DNA of 64,000 nucleotides. Source: Methylophaga sp. (GTDB taxonomy: Bacteria > Pseudomonadota > Gammaproteobacteria > Nitrosococcales > Methylophagaceae). Below are positions 25,987-37,836 of this stretch, piece after piece. The stretch spans positions 125,520-189,519 of the forward strand of contig NZSL01000015.1 of assembly GCA_002696735.1 (NCBI GenBank), read 5' to 3'. Every line of letters begins with the position of its first letter. Positions within the stretch are counted from its first letter, which is position 1. The translations under genes and the position numbers were made by a program. The notes under the pieces were generated by a model. It was not told the origin of the DNA. It made no database searches and saw nothing but the letters and a program-made list of their open reading frames with translations.

Positions 25987-26859
25987 ATGTCTGTATCCCA
26001 TCCGATTATTGCAGTTACAGGTTCTTCCGGCGCAGGCACTTCGAATGTAAAACATGCATTTGAAGATATTTTTCGTCGTACCAATGTTAAGCCTGCTGTT
26101 ATCGAGGGTGACAGCTTTCACCGATATAATCGTGAAGAGATGCTTGCCGCTGTGGCTCAGGCGGAAGCCGAAGGTCGGGCGATGACGCATTTCGGTCCTG
26201 AAGCCAATTGTCTCGATCGGCTGGAAAGATTGTTTCAGACCTACTCAGAAACCGGCCGTGGCGAAAAACGCTATTACATTCACGACGAAACCGAAGCTGT
26301 TAAATTCAATCAACCCCCCGGAACATTTACCGAGTGGGAAGAGCTGGATAATGACAGTGACCTTCTGTTTTACGAAGGGCTGCACGGCGGTATGGTTACC
26401 GATGAAGTGAATATCGCCCAATATACCGATCTGTTAATTGGTGTGGTGCCGGTTATCAATATCGAGTGGATCCAGAAGATCAAACGTGATTGTTCCAACC
26501 GTGGATATTCTCAGGATGCTGTTGTCGATATTATTTTGAAGCGTATGCCGGATTACATTCACCACATTACGCCTCAGTTTTCCCGCACCCATATCAATTT
26601 TCAGCGGGTGCCATTAATTGATACCTCCAACCCGTTTGTTATGCGGGAAATTCCCACCCCGGATGAAAGTCTGTGTGTTATCCGTTTTAAAGATCCTAAG
26701 ATGGCAGATTTTCCGTATTACCTTTCAATGCTGAAAGATTCATTTATGTCACGACCCAATAATATGGTCGTGCCCGGAACCAAAATGGGTCTGGCCATTG
26801 AAATTATTTTGATGCCGTTTGTTGAAGAAATGATGCAGAAAAAACGGCAACGTGGTTAA
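25987..26859 (+). CDS. prkB: Phosphoribulokinase
   Basis: A 290-residue class I bacterial phosphoribulokinase that phosphorylates ribulose 5-phosphate to ribulose 1,5-bisphosphate, the RuBisCO substrate. The P-loop is slightly variant, GSSGAGTSN, as in proteobacterial PRK. EGDSFHRYNR and FYEGLHGGMV are family motifs. A strong AAGGAG lies before the ATG. It is not in the cbb operon but about 22 kb away, between purD and tsaC. With cbbLS it completes the two Calvin-specific steps. Some non-autotrophs also carry prkB, but RuBisCO in the same window argues for a real cycle. Confidence 0.95.
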   Translation: MSVSHPIIAVTGSSGAGTSNVKHAFEDIFRRTNVKPAVIEGDSFHRYNREEMLAAVAQAEAEGRAMTHFGPEANCLDRLERLFQTYSETGRGEKRYYIHDETEAVKFNQPPGTFTEWEELDNDSDLLFYEGLHGGMVTDEVNIAQYTDLLIGVVPVINIEWIQKIKRDCSNRGYSQDAVVDIILKRMPDYIHHITPQFSRTHINFQRVPLIDTSNPFVMREIPTPDESLCVIRFKDPKMADFPYYLSMLKDSFMSRPNNMVVPGTKMGLAIEIILMPFVEEMMQKKRQRG

Positions 26860-26892
26860 TTTATCTTTTAAAAGTAGCGATCTGCACCGAAT

Positions 26893-28372
<1,480 letters not shown>

Positions 28373-28377
<5 letters not shown>

Positions 28378-29461
28378 AATCCTTCGACAATAACGCCAGC
28401 TGATCGGCTTGGTATTCGCTGATTAACGGATCAATGACCTGATCCAGCTGACCTGACATGACTTCATCCAATTTATATAAGGTTAAATTGATTCGATGGT
28501 CGGTAATGCGGCCTTGTGGATAGTTATAGGTACGGATACGTTCGCTGCGATCTCCGCTACCGACTAACAATCTGCGGGTTTCGGCCTGTTCAGAGGCTTG
28601 TTTTTCCTCTTTCGCCGCCATGATGCGTGATTGCAAAACGGACATCGCTTTGGCGCGGTTTTTGTGCTGTGAACGTTCTTCCTGACACTCAACGATAATC
28701 CCGGTTGGAATGTGTGTGATACGTACGGCGGAATCAGTAGTATTAACGTGCTGGCCACCGGCACCGGATGAACGGAAGGTATCCATTTTGATATCAGCCG
28801 GGTTGATTTCAATCTGATCGATTTCATCGGCTTCCGGCAAAATCGCTACCGTACAGGCTGAGGTATGAATCCGTCCTTGCGATTCTGTTTCCGGAACCCG
28901 TTGCACCCGATGGGCGCCGGATTCAAATTTCAACCGTGAGTAGGCACCATCACCAACAATACGGGCGATGATTTCTTTATAACCACCATGCTCGCCTTCC
29001 TGAGCATTGAGCACTTCAACCTGCCAGCGACGTGACTCAGCATAACGCGTGTACATTCGAAATAAATCACCGGAGAAAATGGCGGCTTCATCACCACCGG
29101 TACCGGCGCGGACTTCCAGAAAGATATTACGTTGATCATTTGGATCTTTAGGTAACAACAATTTCTGCAAATCAATGGCAAGCTGTTCCTGCTTTTCTTC
29201 GGCAATGGCCAATTCTTCCTTGGCCATTTCACGCATTTCCGGATCACTTTCTTGCATCATTGCTTGAGCGTCTTTCAAATCACTCAAGGTTTGCAGATAT
29301 AAGCCAAAGTGTTTAACAACTGGCTCCAGCTGTGCATATTCCTGCGATAAAGTGCGAAATTTGTTCTGATTGGCCATGGTTTCCGGATCAGATAGCAGGC
29401 CACTGATCTCTTCATGACGATCAACTAATGCTTCAAGTTTATGCCTGATGGAATCTTTCAC
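28373..29461 (-). CDS. prfA: Peptide chain release factor 1
   Basis: A 362-residue RF1. The catalytic GGQ is in [14 protein letters not shown], and the stop-codon recognition loop is of the P-x-T type ([15 protein letters not shown] region). It releases peptides at UAA and UAG. It lies three bases after hemA, the usual gammaproteobacterial order. The prmC methyltransferase gene that normally follows is absent; hemF converges instead. Confidence 0.97.
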
Positions 29462-29464
29462 AGA

Positions 29465-30724
29465 TCAATCCTTAATGTTAAATAAACGGCGGGCAGCATC
29501 AATCATCGGATTATTTTCATCTGATTCAAATGCTGATTGCCGCAGTTGTCTACTGGGTTCATGTAACAGTTTGTTGGTCAGGGTTCGGGCCAGTTCAGTC
29601 ATCACCATTTCAGCACTCGCACCCTGTTCCAGCTGACGCAGGGCTTTATCAACGGCCTGGGTGCTGAGCATCTGTCCGCGCTCACGAATCGACCGAATTA
29701 CCGGTACGGTATCCTGACTGCGCATCCAGCCGGCAAAGTGATCGGCCTGCGTGTCTATGATTTCCTCTGCCTGCTTGGCAGCATCACGCCGTGACTGCAG
29801 ATTTTCTTCAATAATGTCATGCAGATCATCAACGCTATATAAATAAATGTCTTCAAGCTGTCCAACTTCTGCTTCGATATCCCGTGGAACCGCAATATCC
29901 ACCATAAAAATCGGTTTACGTTTGCGCAGCTTTAATGCACTTTCGACCGTACCTTTGCCAAGTATGGGCAGCTGGCTGGCGGTGGAGCTGATCACAATAT
30001 CTGCTTCGGCGAGGTGGGCCGGAATTTCACTCAGACTAATCGCGTATCCATTTACCGAGGTTGCCAGAAGATGGGCTTTCTCAACGGTGCGATTGGCAAT
30101 AATCAGACGCTTGATACCATTATCAAACAGATGACGGGCGACCAGTTCGATGGTTTCGCCGGCACCGATTAGCAGGGCGGTTGATTCGGCCAGATTACTG
30201 AAGATTTGTTTTGCCAGACTGACAGCAGCAAAGGCGACTGAAACCGGACTGTTGCCAATGGCGGTATCGGTACGCACCTGCTTGGCTACGCCAAAAGCAT
30301 GTTGAAACAAACGTCCCAGCGATTTCCCCAGCGCCTTTGCGTTAAGGGCCTGGGTGTAGGCGGTTTTTAACTGACCGAGAATCTGCGGTTCGCCTAAAAC
30401 TAACGAATCCAGACCACAGGCGACCCGAAATAAATGTCTTACCGCATCAGCACCTTCGTAACAATAGAGATAGGACTTGAGGGCATTGGCATCCTGTTGT
30501 TGAAAGTTATGCAACCATAACAGGACACTATTGTCATAATCTTCGTCTAGATGACAGTATATTTCGGTACGGTTGCAGGTTGAGACAATGACTGCTTCAA
30601 TCACGCTTTCATTCAGCATCAGTGACGCTAAAGCCAAAGGTAATTTATCAGCATCAAAGCTAAGCTTCTCGCGCACATCAACCGGTGCGGTTGTGTGATT
30701 AATGCCGTAAGTGACAAGATGCAT
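29465..30724 (-). CDS. hemA: Glutamyl-tRNA reductase
   Basis: A 419-residue HemA that reduces Glu-tRNA to glutamate-1-semialdehyde, the first committed heme step in the C5 pathway. It starts MHLVTYGINHTTAPVDVREKL. The catalytic Cys is in VSTCNRTEIY. The NADPH-binding segment (LLIGAGETIELVARHL) and C-terminal dimerisation helices are present. First gene of hemA-prfA. It is divergent from the TPR gene with a 122-base intergenic region. Confidence 0.97.
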   Translation of the reverse strand: MHLVTYGINHTTAPVDVREKLSFDADKLPLALASLMLNESVIEAVIVSTCNRTEIYCHLDEDYDNSVLLWLHNFQQQDANALKSYLYCYEGADAVRHLFRVACGLDSLVLGEPQILGQLKTAYTQALNAKALGKSLGRLFQHAFGVAKQVRTDTAIGNSPVSVAFAAVSLAKQIFSNLAESTALLIGAGETIELVARHLFDNGIKRLIIANRTVEKAHLLATSVNGYAISLSEIPAHLAEADIVISSTASQLPILGKGTVESALKLRKRKPIFMVDIAVPRDIEAEVGQLEDIYLYSVDDLHDIIEENLQSRRDAAKQAEEIIDTQADHFAGWMRSQDTVPVIRSIRERGQMLSTQAVDKALRQLEQGASAEMVMTELARTLTNKLLHEPSRQLRQSAFESDENNPMIDAARRLFNIKD

Positions 30725-30846
30725 AATTAAGGAGTCGTGTTGTATGCTGTTAAACTTTGCAGCCGTGAGCTAAGTTGTCTTATATCTCGGTCTGGACAAG
30801 ACTAATTCGCCATTCTATCAAACTCAATCAGTCAGGTCGTTGAATT

Positions 30847-32622
30847 ATGGATTTATTGCAACAGTTACGCGGTCATTCAAAACAGTTCGCCTCATCGGCG
30901 GCCTGGGTGATGATACCTATTTTACTGTTTGGATGCGCCGCTACAGCTAAGCAATCAGACGAAAAAACTCCCCTGCAGCCAGTGGAAGTAAACGAAGCAG
31001 AGACAGTGGAAACTGCGCAGACGGAATTGGATTTGCCTTTGACTCCAGAACTGATTTATTACGTGCTTACCGCCGAAATTGCGGGTCAGCGCGGTCAACT
31101 TGATATTGCGGTCGATTTATATAACCAGGCAGCAGAATTAACCGATTCTCCCGAACTGGCGGGACGTTCCGCACGAATTTCGACATTTTCACGAGATCCC
31201 AAACGTATTGACCGGGCATTGACCCGATGGCAGGAAGTCTCCCCGGAAGAGGCCGAGGTCTATGTGATGCGGGTTCCATTTTTATTAATGGAAGATAATT
31301 ATGCCGAAGTCGTTGTGAACATAAACAAAGCGCTCGCTTTGGAGCCGGAGAACAAAGAAAAATATCTGGAAAGCCTAGCCGCCAATTTAAGCGAGAAGGG
31401 AGATCCGGAAAGAGGTTTGCAGACGATTCTGGAATTGGACCTGTATAAAAATGATGATCCGGCTGCTCGCTTTACCTATGCCCGATTAGCGGCTTATTTC
31501 CAGCGCTTTGATGTAGCTGAAATCGCCGTCGATGAATTGTTGGAAGAAGACCCAAACAACGAAGCTTATCTGAGCCTTAAAGCGGATTTACTGCAAACCT
31601 TTGATAAAAAAGAAGAAGCGTTAAAGTTAATTGCCAAAGCAGCTCAGCGCGATGGGGCAAGTGAGTCCTTACGCTTCACCTATGGAAAACTGTTAGGGGA
31701 AAGTGGCGAATCGGAAAAGGCAAAGCGCATTTTTGAAGAATTGCATTTGGAGAGTCCGGAAAACCCGGATGTGATTTTTGCGCTGGGATTACTGGCTTTG
31801 GAACGCGATGATGGAGAAACCGCCAAGTCGTATTTCAGTCAGTTATTACAAATGGGTGATGCCGGTGGTCAGGCCAGCTATTTTATGGGGCTTGCCGAAG
31901 AAATGAATGGCAATGTGGATTCTGCTTTGGTCTGGTTCGCCTCAGTGCCAACAGACAGCCAGCGTTTTGAAATGGCGCAAACCCGTTATATCAATTTATT
32001 GGCCGATCAAGGTGATATTGATAAAGCACGACAGCATCTGCAATTGCTGCGTCAGGAACGTCCTCAGCAGGCCATTGATTTTTATTTGTTTGAAGCCGCT
32101 TTTTTGCGGGATCACGACATGCCGGAAGAGTCTGTTGAGTTGTTAACGGAAGCCCTGACCAATCATCCGGGCAATCAGGATCTGTTATACAGTCGCGCCA
32201 TGGTGGCCGAATCGATTGGCAAGCTGGAGATGCTGGAACAAGATCTGCGCACTATTCTGAAAATTGACCCGGAAAATGCTCAGGCGATGAATGCCTTGGG
32301 TTATACCCTGACCGATCGTACTGATCGACATGAAGAAGCTTTGCAGTTAATCAATAAAGCTTTGGAACTGCGGCCTAATGATCCTTATTACCTCGATAGC
32401 CTGGGATGGGTGTATTACCGGATGGGTGATTTGGAAAAAGCTGAATATTACCTGCGTGAGGCAGTGGAGATTCAGGCCGATGTGGAGTTTGTTGCCCATC
32501 TGGGTGAAGTGCTGTGGATGCAGAATAAAAAAAATGAAGCCAGAAAGTATTGGGAGCAGGGGAAGAAACTGGATCCGAATAACAAAGTCCTTCAGGAGAC
32601 CCTGCAGCGGTTGACCAAATGA
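30847..32622 (+). CDS. TPR-repeat outer-membrane lipoprotein
   Basis: A 591-residue protein with an N-terminal membrane-targeting segment and a lipobox-like FGCAA near residue 30, followed by an acidic linker and at least ten tetratricopeptide repeats to the C-terminus (for example NALGYTL... and DSLGWVYYRMGDLEKAEYYL). Genes of this type precede lolB in many Gammaproteobacteria, often including Pseudomonas. It probably scaffolds an envelope complex. Its stop overlaps the lolB start by four bases. Confidence 0.85.
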   Translation: MDLLQQLRGHSKQFASSAAWVMIPILLFGCAATAKQSDEKTPLQPVEVNEAETVETAQTELDLPLTPELIYYVLTAEIAGQRGQLDIAVDLYNQAAELTDSPELAGRSARISTFSRDPKRIDRALTRWQEVSPEEAEVYVMRVPFLLMEDNYAEVVVNINKALALEPENKEKYLESLAANLSEKGDPERGLQTILELDLYKNDDPAARFTYARLAAYFQRFDVAEIAVDELLEEDPNNEAYLSLKADLLQTFDKKEEALKLIAKAAQRDGASESLRFTYGKLLGESGESEKAKRIFEELHLESPENPDVIFALGLLALERDDGETAKSYFSQLLQMGDAGGQASYFMGLAEEMNGNVDSALVWFASVPTDSQRFEMAQTRYINLLADQGDIDKARQHLQLLRQERPQQAIDFYLFEAAFLRDHDMPEESVELLTEALTNHPGNQDLLYSRAMVAESIGKLEMLEQDLRTILKIDPENAQAMNALGYTLTDRTDRHEEALQLINKALELRPNDPYYLDSLGWVYYRMGDLEKAEYYLREAVEIQADVEFVAHLGEVLWMQNKKNEARKYWEQGKKLDPNNKVLQETLQRLTK

Positions 32623-33218
32623 AACAGCTTCTTGTAGTAACCAGTTTGCTGTTGATGACGGCCTGTACCCCATTCTGGCAGACAAAACCATTAGAACCAG
32701 CTGAACAGTTGTGGGAAACCCGTCAGACGGCGTTAAAACAAATGGATAACTGGTCATTTCGAGGTCGCACGGTTATTCGTCAGGACAAAGAAGGCTGGAA
32801 TGTCGGCGTGACCTGGCAACAGCAGAAGGAAGAATTCAATATCCGCTTGTTTGGTCCCTTTTCTCAAGGGGGAGTGGAGTTAGCCGGTAATGACAAACTG
32901 GTCACCATGACTTTTTCTGATGGTGAAACCTATTCTGCTGCTACACCGGAAGAGCTTCTTGCAGAAGTGCTGGGCTGGTTATTACCGGTCAGTGCCTTGC
33001 GTGACTGGGTCAGAGGCTTGCCGCATGCCCCTATCAAGATTGATGAGAAAACCCTGGATGAAAAAGGCCGCTTAATTACGCTTTCCCAGGCAGGGTGGCA
33101 AGTGGAGTTTGTTGATTATGCGCCGTTGGAAGGCAATGATGTGCCGGCGAAGATCTTTATCGAACATCCGCAGTTAAGTATTCGTCTGGTAATGAATGGA
33201 TGGAAAGCTGGTAAATGA
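32619..33218 (+). CDS. lolB: Outer-membrane lipoprotein receptor LolB
   Basis: A 199-residue lipoprotein with lipobox LMTAC at residues 12-16. LolB accepts lipoproteins from LolA and inserts them in the outer membrane. The NWSFRGRTVI segment and the GPFSQGGVEL and WLLPVSALRDWVRG stretches are LolB-like. It overlaps both neighbours by four bases (TPR gene and ispE), the conserved lolB-ispE arrangement. Confidence 0.92.
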   Translation: MKQLLVVTSLLLMTACTPFWQTKPLEPAEQLWETRQTALKQMDNWSFRGRTVIRQDKEGWNVGVTWQQQKEEFNIRLFGPFSQGGVELAGNDKLVTMTFSDGETYSAATPEELLAEVLGWLLPVSALRDWVRGLPHAPIKIDEKTLDEKGRLITLSQAGWQVEFVDYAPLEGNDVPAKIFIEHPQLSIRLVMNGWKAGK

Positions 33219-34060
33219 ATGAATGGTGGCCTGCACCGGCAAAACTGAATCTGTTTTTACATATCACCGGCAGACGGCCAGATGGATATCATGAGTTACA
33301 GACGGCATTTCAGTTTCTTGACTATGGCGACAGATTAAAATTTACCGTCACCGAAGATTCGCAAATCACCTTACAAGGCGATCTGCCAGACGTTGCAGAT
33401 CAGGATAATCTGATTGTAAAAGCCGCCCGGCTTTTACAATCAACCTGCAATTGTCATTCAGGTGCTGTTATCCAACTGGAAAAAAATCTGCCGATGGGAG
33501 GTGGTCTGGGAGGAGGCAGTTCCGATGCCGCCACCACCCTCGTTGCGCTGAATAAGCTTTGGCAATGTGATTTATCAGAAGATCAATTAGCGGGTCTGGG
33601 GTTGCAATTAGGCGCAGATGTGCCGGTTTTTGTGCGAGGTCACGCGGCGTGGGCCGAGGGTGTAGGAGAAATTTTTACTAAAATTGATCCACCAGAACCT
33701 TGGTATTTAGTTATCTTTCCCCAATGCGCCGTCTCCACCGCTGAAATATTTTCCGCAACTGAATTGACACGCGATTGTGAACCCATCACAATAGCGGGCT
33801 TCCTTGCGGGGGAAGGCAGTAACATTTGCGAATCGGTGGTGAAAAAAATGCATCCACCAGTTGCACAAGCACTGGCATGGTTGGCACAATATGCCACCAA
33901 TCCACGTATGACCGGAACAGGGTCTTGTGTATTTGCCCGCTTTGACTCAGCCACTGCGGCTGAAAATGTTTTAGAACATGTGCCGGAACATTGGCATGCT
34001 TTTACTGCCAAAGGCTGCAACAAATCACCGTTGAGTTTTTGTGCTCAAGACTTCGATTGA
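33215..34060 (+). CDS. ispE: 4-diphosphocytidyl-2-C-methyl-D-erythritol kinase
   Basis: A 281-residue GHMP kinase of the MEP isoprenoid pathway. The N-terminus WWPAPAKLNLFLHITGRRPDGYHELQT (in parts PAPAKLNLFL and RRPDGYHELQT) and the ATP-binding PMGGGLGGGSSDAA are diagnostic. It phosphorylates CDP-methylerythritol. Its start overlaps lolB. tRNA-Gln and prs follow, the standard gammaproteobacterial order. Confidence 0.96.
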   Translation: MNEWWPAPAKLNLFLHITGRRPDGYHELQTAFQFLDYGDRLKFTVTEDSQITLQGDLPDVADQDNLIVKAARLLQSTCNCHSGAVIQLEKNLPMGGGLGGGSSDAATTLVALNKLWQCDLSEDQLAGLGLQLGADVPVFVRGHAAWAEGVGEIFTKIDPPEPWYLVIFPQCAVSTAEIFSATELTRDCEPITIAGFLAGEGSNICESVVKKMHPPVAQALAWLAQYATNPRMTGTGSCVFARFDSATAAENVLEHVPEHWHAFTAKGCNKSPLSFCAQDFD

Positions 34061-34104
34061 AGTCTTAATGTAACTGCAATTTGATAGAGTTGAGTAAAAA
34101 CAGT

Positions 34105-34179
34105 TGGGGTATCGCCAAGCGGTAAGGCAACGGGTTTTGATCCCGTCATTCCCAGGTTCGAATCCTGGTACCCCAGCCA
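34105..34179 (+). tRNA. tRNA-Gln (anticodon UUG)
   Basis: A 75-nt cloverleaf: acceptor TGGGGTA paired with TACCCCA, discriminator G and encoded CCA. Anticodon loop TTTTGAT gives anticodon TTG, flanked by CGGG/CCCG. The T-loop is GTTCGAATC. It sits between ispE and prs, as in many Gammaproteobacteria. Confidence 0.96.
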
Positions 34180-34267
34180 CTCTTTTTGTTTATTGAATGA
34201 ACTCGGCATCTCTATAGTGACTCAAAACCGACTCCTCCAGTTACAACAGCGTTCTGCAGACGACAAT

Positions 34268-35203
34268 ATGATGGTCTTCACTGGAAACGCTAATCGTAAA
34301 CTGTCAGAAAATATCGCCAATTTTCTGAATATCAGCTTGGGTAAAGCCACAGTTGAGAAATTCAGTGATGGCGAGATCATGGTTGAAATTCTCGACAATG
34401 TCCGAGGCAAGGACGTGTTTATCGTCCAACCAACCTGTATGCCTACCAACGATAACCTGATGGAATTAATGGTGATGACCGACGCTATCCGTCGTGCATC
34501 AGCCAAACGCATTACCCTGGTTGTCCCTTATTTTGGTTATTCCCGTCAGGATCGCCGTCCTCGTTCAGCTCGTGTTGCCATTACCGCTAAGGTAGTTGCC
34601 AATATGTTGACAGGTGTTGGCGCAGACCGTGTTTTAACCGTTGATTTACATGCCGATCAGATCCAGGGCTTTTTTGATTGCCCTGTTGATAATGTCTACG
34701 CCTCACCCGTGTTACTGGGTGACATCTGGAAACACAAATACCAGGACTTGGTTGTGGTCTCGCCGGATGTTGGGGGTGTGGTTCGTGCCCGTGCATTAGC
34801 CAAACATTTGGATGTTGAACTGGCGATTATTGATAAGCGCCGCCCTCGTGCCAATGTGGCCAAAGTAATGAATATCATCGGTGATATTGATGGCCGTACC
34901 TGTGTGATGGTCGATGATATGGTCGATACTGCTGGTACGTTGTGTGCCGCAGCAGCCGCTTTGAAAGAACATGGTGCCACCAATGTGGTTGCTTACTGTA
35001 CTCACCCGGTTTTATCGGGAGCAGCCATTAAAAATATCAATAATTCGTTGCTGAACGAATTAGTGGTGACAGATACCATCCCATTGCAGCCTGATGCGGC
35101 CGCATGTGACAAAATTCGCGTCTTGAGCATTGCTGAAATGCTCGCGGAAGCGATGTACCGAATTAGTAATGAAGAGTCAGTTAGCTCTTTATATATGGAT
35201 TAA
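34268..35203 (+). CDS. prs: Ribose-phosphate pyrophosphokinase
   Basis: A 311-residue PRPP synthetase from the ATG at 34268. The frame is open further upstream to 34193, but family members begin with a short segment before FTGNAN, and the upstream 25 residues ([15 protein letters not shown]) are atypical. Signatures include [33 protein letters not shown] and the PRPP loop [11 protein letters not shown]. It makes PRPP for nucleotides, His and Trp. An alternative start is the second ATG at 34271. Confidence 0.95.
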   Translation: MMVFTGNANRKLSENIANFLNISLGKATVEKFSDGEIMVEILDNVRGKDVFIVQPTCMPTNDNLMELMVMTDAIRRASAKRITLVVPYFGYSRQDRRPRSARVAITAKVVANMLTGVGADRVLTVDLHADQIQGFFDCPVDNVYASPVLLGDIWKHKYQDLVVVSPDVGGVVRARALAKHLDVELAIIDKRRPRANVAKVMNIIGDIDGRTCVMVDDMVDTAGTLCAAAAALKEHGATNVVAYCTHPVLSGAAIKNINNSLLNELVVTDTIPLQPDAAACDKIRVLSIAEMLAEAMYRISNEESVSSLYMD

Positions 35204-35276
35204 CCAAAAAATTTATTTTGGTTGTATGTGCTGAACCTGGTCGCGGGGGAGGCGAAAAGCCGGAAAACGGCATATG

Positions 35277-35299
35277 AACGGGCCTCGTGTCCGTTTTTT
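35277..35299 (+). terminator. Terminator-like hairpin in the rplY leader
   Basis: AACGGG/TCCGTT stem (35277-35282 with 35290-35295; one G-U pair), 7-base loop, then a T tract to 35299. It lies 17 bases before the rplY ATG and 70 bases after prs. A second small hairpin GCCG-GAAAA-CGGC precedes it at 35259-35271. It may end prs transcripts or act as an attenuator in an L25 leader. Confidence 0.6.
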
Positions 35300-35315
35300 A
35301 GTCTTGGAGAAGAAG

Positions 35316-35990
35316 ATGGAAAATTTATTTGAAGTACAAGCTGAAGCGCGTACTGACCAGGGGAAAGGTGCGAGCCGCCGCCTACGTCATGCGGGCAAAG
35401 TACCAGCAGTAGTCTACGGTGCTGAAAAAGAACCTGTTTCAATTTCAGTAAACCATAACCAATTCATTCGCCATTTGGCAGAAGAAGCGTTTTACGCTCA
35501 CATTCTGACATTGGTTATTGATGGCAAGAAAAATCAGGTCGTATTGAAAGATCTGCAACGTCATCCTGCGAACGACAACAAAATCATCCATGCAGACTTC
35601 CTGCGCGTTGATGCCAAACATGCAATGACAATGACTATTCCATTGCACTTTATCAATGAGGAAAAAGCGGTTGGTGTTAAAGCCGGTGGTTTGGTTTCGC
35701 ATCTGATGACAGAGGTTGAAATCTCTTGTTTGCCTAAAGATCTGCCAGAATACATCGAAATAGATGTTGCAAAACTGGCTATGGATGAAGCAATTCACCT
35801 GAGCGAATTGAAGCTGCCTAAAGGTGTCACTCTGACTGCCTTGACGCATACTCAGGATGAGCAGTTGGAAGAAGGTGAACGTTCTTCTTACGATCAAGCC
35901 GTTGTCAGTATTCATGAGCCACGTGTTGCTAAAGTGGATCTTGAAGAAGATACAGAAGCTGATGATGAGGAAGAAGCGACTGAAGATTAA
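35316..35990 (+). CDS. rplY: 50S ribosomal protein L25 (CTC family)
   Basis: A 224-residue L25 of the long CTC type. The N-terminal L25 domain (RTDQGKGASRRLRHAGKVPAVVYG in parts RTDQGKGASRRLR and GKVPAVVYG) binds 5S rRNA. The C-terminal beta domain ends in a very acidic tail (DLEEDTEADDEEEATED). The start at 35316 follows TTGGAGAAG; the in-frame ATG at 35274 lies in the leader hairpin. Order prs-rplY-pth-ychF is conserved. Confidence 0.95.
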   Translation: MENLFEVQAEARTDQGKGASRRLRHAGKVPAVVYGAEKEPVSISVNHNQFIRHLAEEAFYAHILTLVIDGKKNQVVLKDLQRHPANDNKIIHADFLRVDAKHAMTMTIPLHFINEEKAVGVKAGGLVSHLMTEVEISCLPKDLPEYIEIDVAKLAMDEAIHLSELKLPKGVTLTALTHTQDEQLEEGERSSYDQAVVSIHEPRVAKVDLEEDTEADDEEEATED

Positions 35991-36010
35991 TTCAGTCGAC
36001 GGGAACCGTT

Positions 36011-36583
36011 ATGACAAACTGGATTATCGCCGGTCTGGGCAATCCCGGTTCTCAGTATGAACAGACCCGACACAACGTCGGGTTCTGGTGGTTGGATCAG
36101 TTGGCTAGTGATTTTGGGCTGAGTTTTAAAACAGAATCCCGATTTCATGGTCAACTGATTCAATACACAAATCCTGAACACAAAGTCTGGTTGATCAAAC
36201 CACTTACCTTTATGAATCGCAGCGGTCAATCTGTTGCGGCGCTGGCCAATTTTTATAAAATCCCTGCAGAAAATATTCTCGTTATCCACGATGAATTGGA
36301 TTTACCCGCCGGTACGGTGCGCCTGAAACGCGGTGGCGGTCATGGTGGGCACAATGGTCTGCGTGACATCATCAGTCAACTGGGCAGCAAAGATTTTTTA
36401 CGTTGCCGGATTGGTATTGATCATCCGGGCAATAGTAAGCAAGTTGCCGATTATGTGCTGAGTAAACCCTCTGCAACAGATCGGGAAAATATGATGGCAG
36501 GTATCGATAACAGCCTGCGTGTTTTACCTGATGTACTTTCAGGAAACCTCGAAAAAGCCATGAACTGGCTGCACTCACAGTAA
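36011..36583 (+). CDS. pth: Peptidyl-tRNA hydrolase
   Basis: A 190-residue Pth. Signatures: GLGNPGSQYEQTRHNVGFW with the catalytic His, PLTFMNRSGQSV and VIHDELDLPAGTVRLK, GGHGGHNGLRDI. It releases peptides from dropped-off peptidyl-tRNA. It follows rplY by 20 bases with no promoter visible, so it is probably cotranscribed. Confidence 0.97.
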   Translation: MTNWIIAGLGNPGSQYEQTRHNVGFWWLDQLASDFGLSFKTESRFHGQLIQYTNPEHKVWLIKPLTFMNRSGQSVAALANFYKIPAENILVIHDELDLPAGTVRLKRGGGHGGHNGLRDIISQLGSKDFLRCRIGIDHPGNSKQVADYVLSKPSATDRENMMAGIDNSLRVLPDVLSGNLEKAMNWLHSQ

Positions 36584-36685
36584 GAATCGTTTTTTAACTT
36601 TCTTGTTGTGAACTTTAGAAAACACCTGTGTAAGGTGCGAGGTAAGAATTTTGTCATTGTTATAAATAACCCCTAAGGATTTCTC

Positions 36686-37777
36686 ATGGGATTTAAATGC
36701 GGTATTGTCGGTTTACCTAACGTAGGCAAGTCCACGTTATTTAATGCGTTGACGCAGGCGGGCATCGAAGCACAAAACTATCCGTTCTGCACGATTGAAC
36801 CTAATGTTGGCATCGTACCGGTGCCGGATCCGCGTATGGATAAACTGGCTGCAATCGTTAATCCGCAACGGGTTTTGCCCACTACCATGGAATTTGTTGA
36901 TATTGCCGGTCTGGTTGCCGGGGCTTCCAAGGGTGAAGGCTTAGGTAATAAATTCCTGGCCAATATCCGTGAAACTGATGCTATCGCCCATGTTGTTCGC
37001 TGTTTTGAAGATGAAAATGTGGTGCATGTGGCCGGTAAAGTCTCGCCGGTTGATGATATTGAAGTGATCAATACCGAACTGGCTCTGGCTGATCTGGAAT
37101 CAGTAGAAAAAGCGATCACCAAAACTACCAAGGACGCCAAAGGCGGTGATAAAGTCGCCAAAGCACGCCTGGATTTATTGACACAGATCCGCGAACACCT
37201 GGACCAGGGGGCACCTGTTCGGGCAATGAATCTTGATGATGAACAGTTGGCATTATTAACGGGTTTGCATTTATTAACCATCAAACCAACAATGTATATT
37301 GCCAATGTTGCTGAAGATGGTTTTGAAAACAATCCTGCTTTGGATGCAGTAATGGCCTTGGCTGATAAAGAAAATGCTATTGTTGTAGCAATATGTGCCG
37401 CTATTGAATCTGAGATTGCCGATCTGGCAGATGAGGATAAAGCAGAATTTCTTGAGGAACTTGGTCAGGAAGAACCGGGTCTGAATCGAGTCATTCGTAG
37501 CGGTTATCAATTGCTTGGATTACATACCTACTTTACCGCTGGTGTTAAAGAAGTACGTGCCTGGACTGTTGAAGTCGGCGCGACCGCACCTGAAGGTGCC
37601 GGTGTTATTCATACTGATTTCCAAAAAGGCTTTATTCGCGCAGAAGTTATCGCCTATGATGATTTTGTGAAGTTTAATGGTGAACAGGGTGCTAAAGATG
37701 CCGGAAAATGGCGTCTGGAAGGCAAAGAATATGTCATTAAAGATGGCGACGTAATGCATTTTAGATTTAACGTCTAA
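36686..37777 (+). CDS. ychF: Redox-responsive ATPase/GTPase YchF
   Basis: A 363-residue Obg-family protein with P-loop GLPNVGKST at the N-terminus, [17 protein letters not shown] for switch II, NVAEDGF in the NKxE position (the replacement that gives YchF its ATP preference), and a C-terminal TGS domain ([13 protein letters not shown]). It modulates translation and oxidative-stress response in E. coli. A 102-base gap separates it from pth; an SD-like AAGGA is present. Confidence 0.96.
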   Translation: MGFKCGIVGLPNVGKSTLFNALTQAGIEAQNYPFCTIEPNVGIVPVPDPRMDKLAAIVNPQRVLPTTMEFVDIAGLVAGASKGEGLGNKFLANIRETDAIAHVVRCFEDENVVHVAGKVSPVDDIEVINTELALADLESVEKAITKTTKDAKGGDKVAKARLDLLTQIREHLDQGAPVRAMNLDDEQLALLTGLHLLTIKPTMYIANVAEDGFENNPALDAVMALADKENAIVVAICAAIESEIADLADEDKAEFLEELGQEEPGLNRVIRSGYQLLGLHTYFTAGVKEVRAWTVEVGATAPEGAGVIHTDFQKGFIRAEVIAYDDFVKFNGEQGAKDAGKWRLEGKEYVIKDGDVMHFRFNV

Positions 37778-37836
37778 TTGAAAATTTGCCTTTGATCAGT
37801 GGATCTCGGAAGGCGCTCTGAAGTAAAGGAATAATC

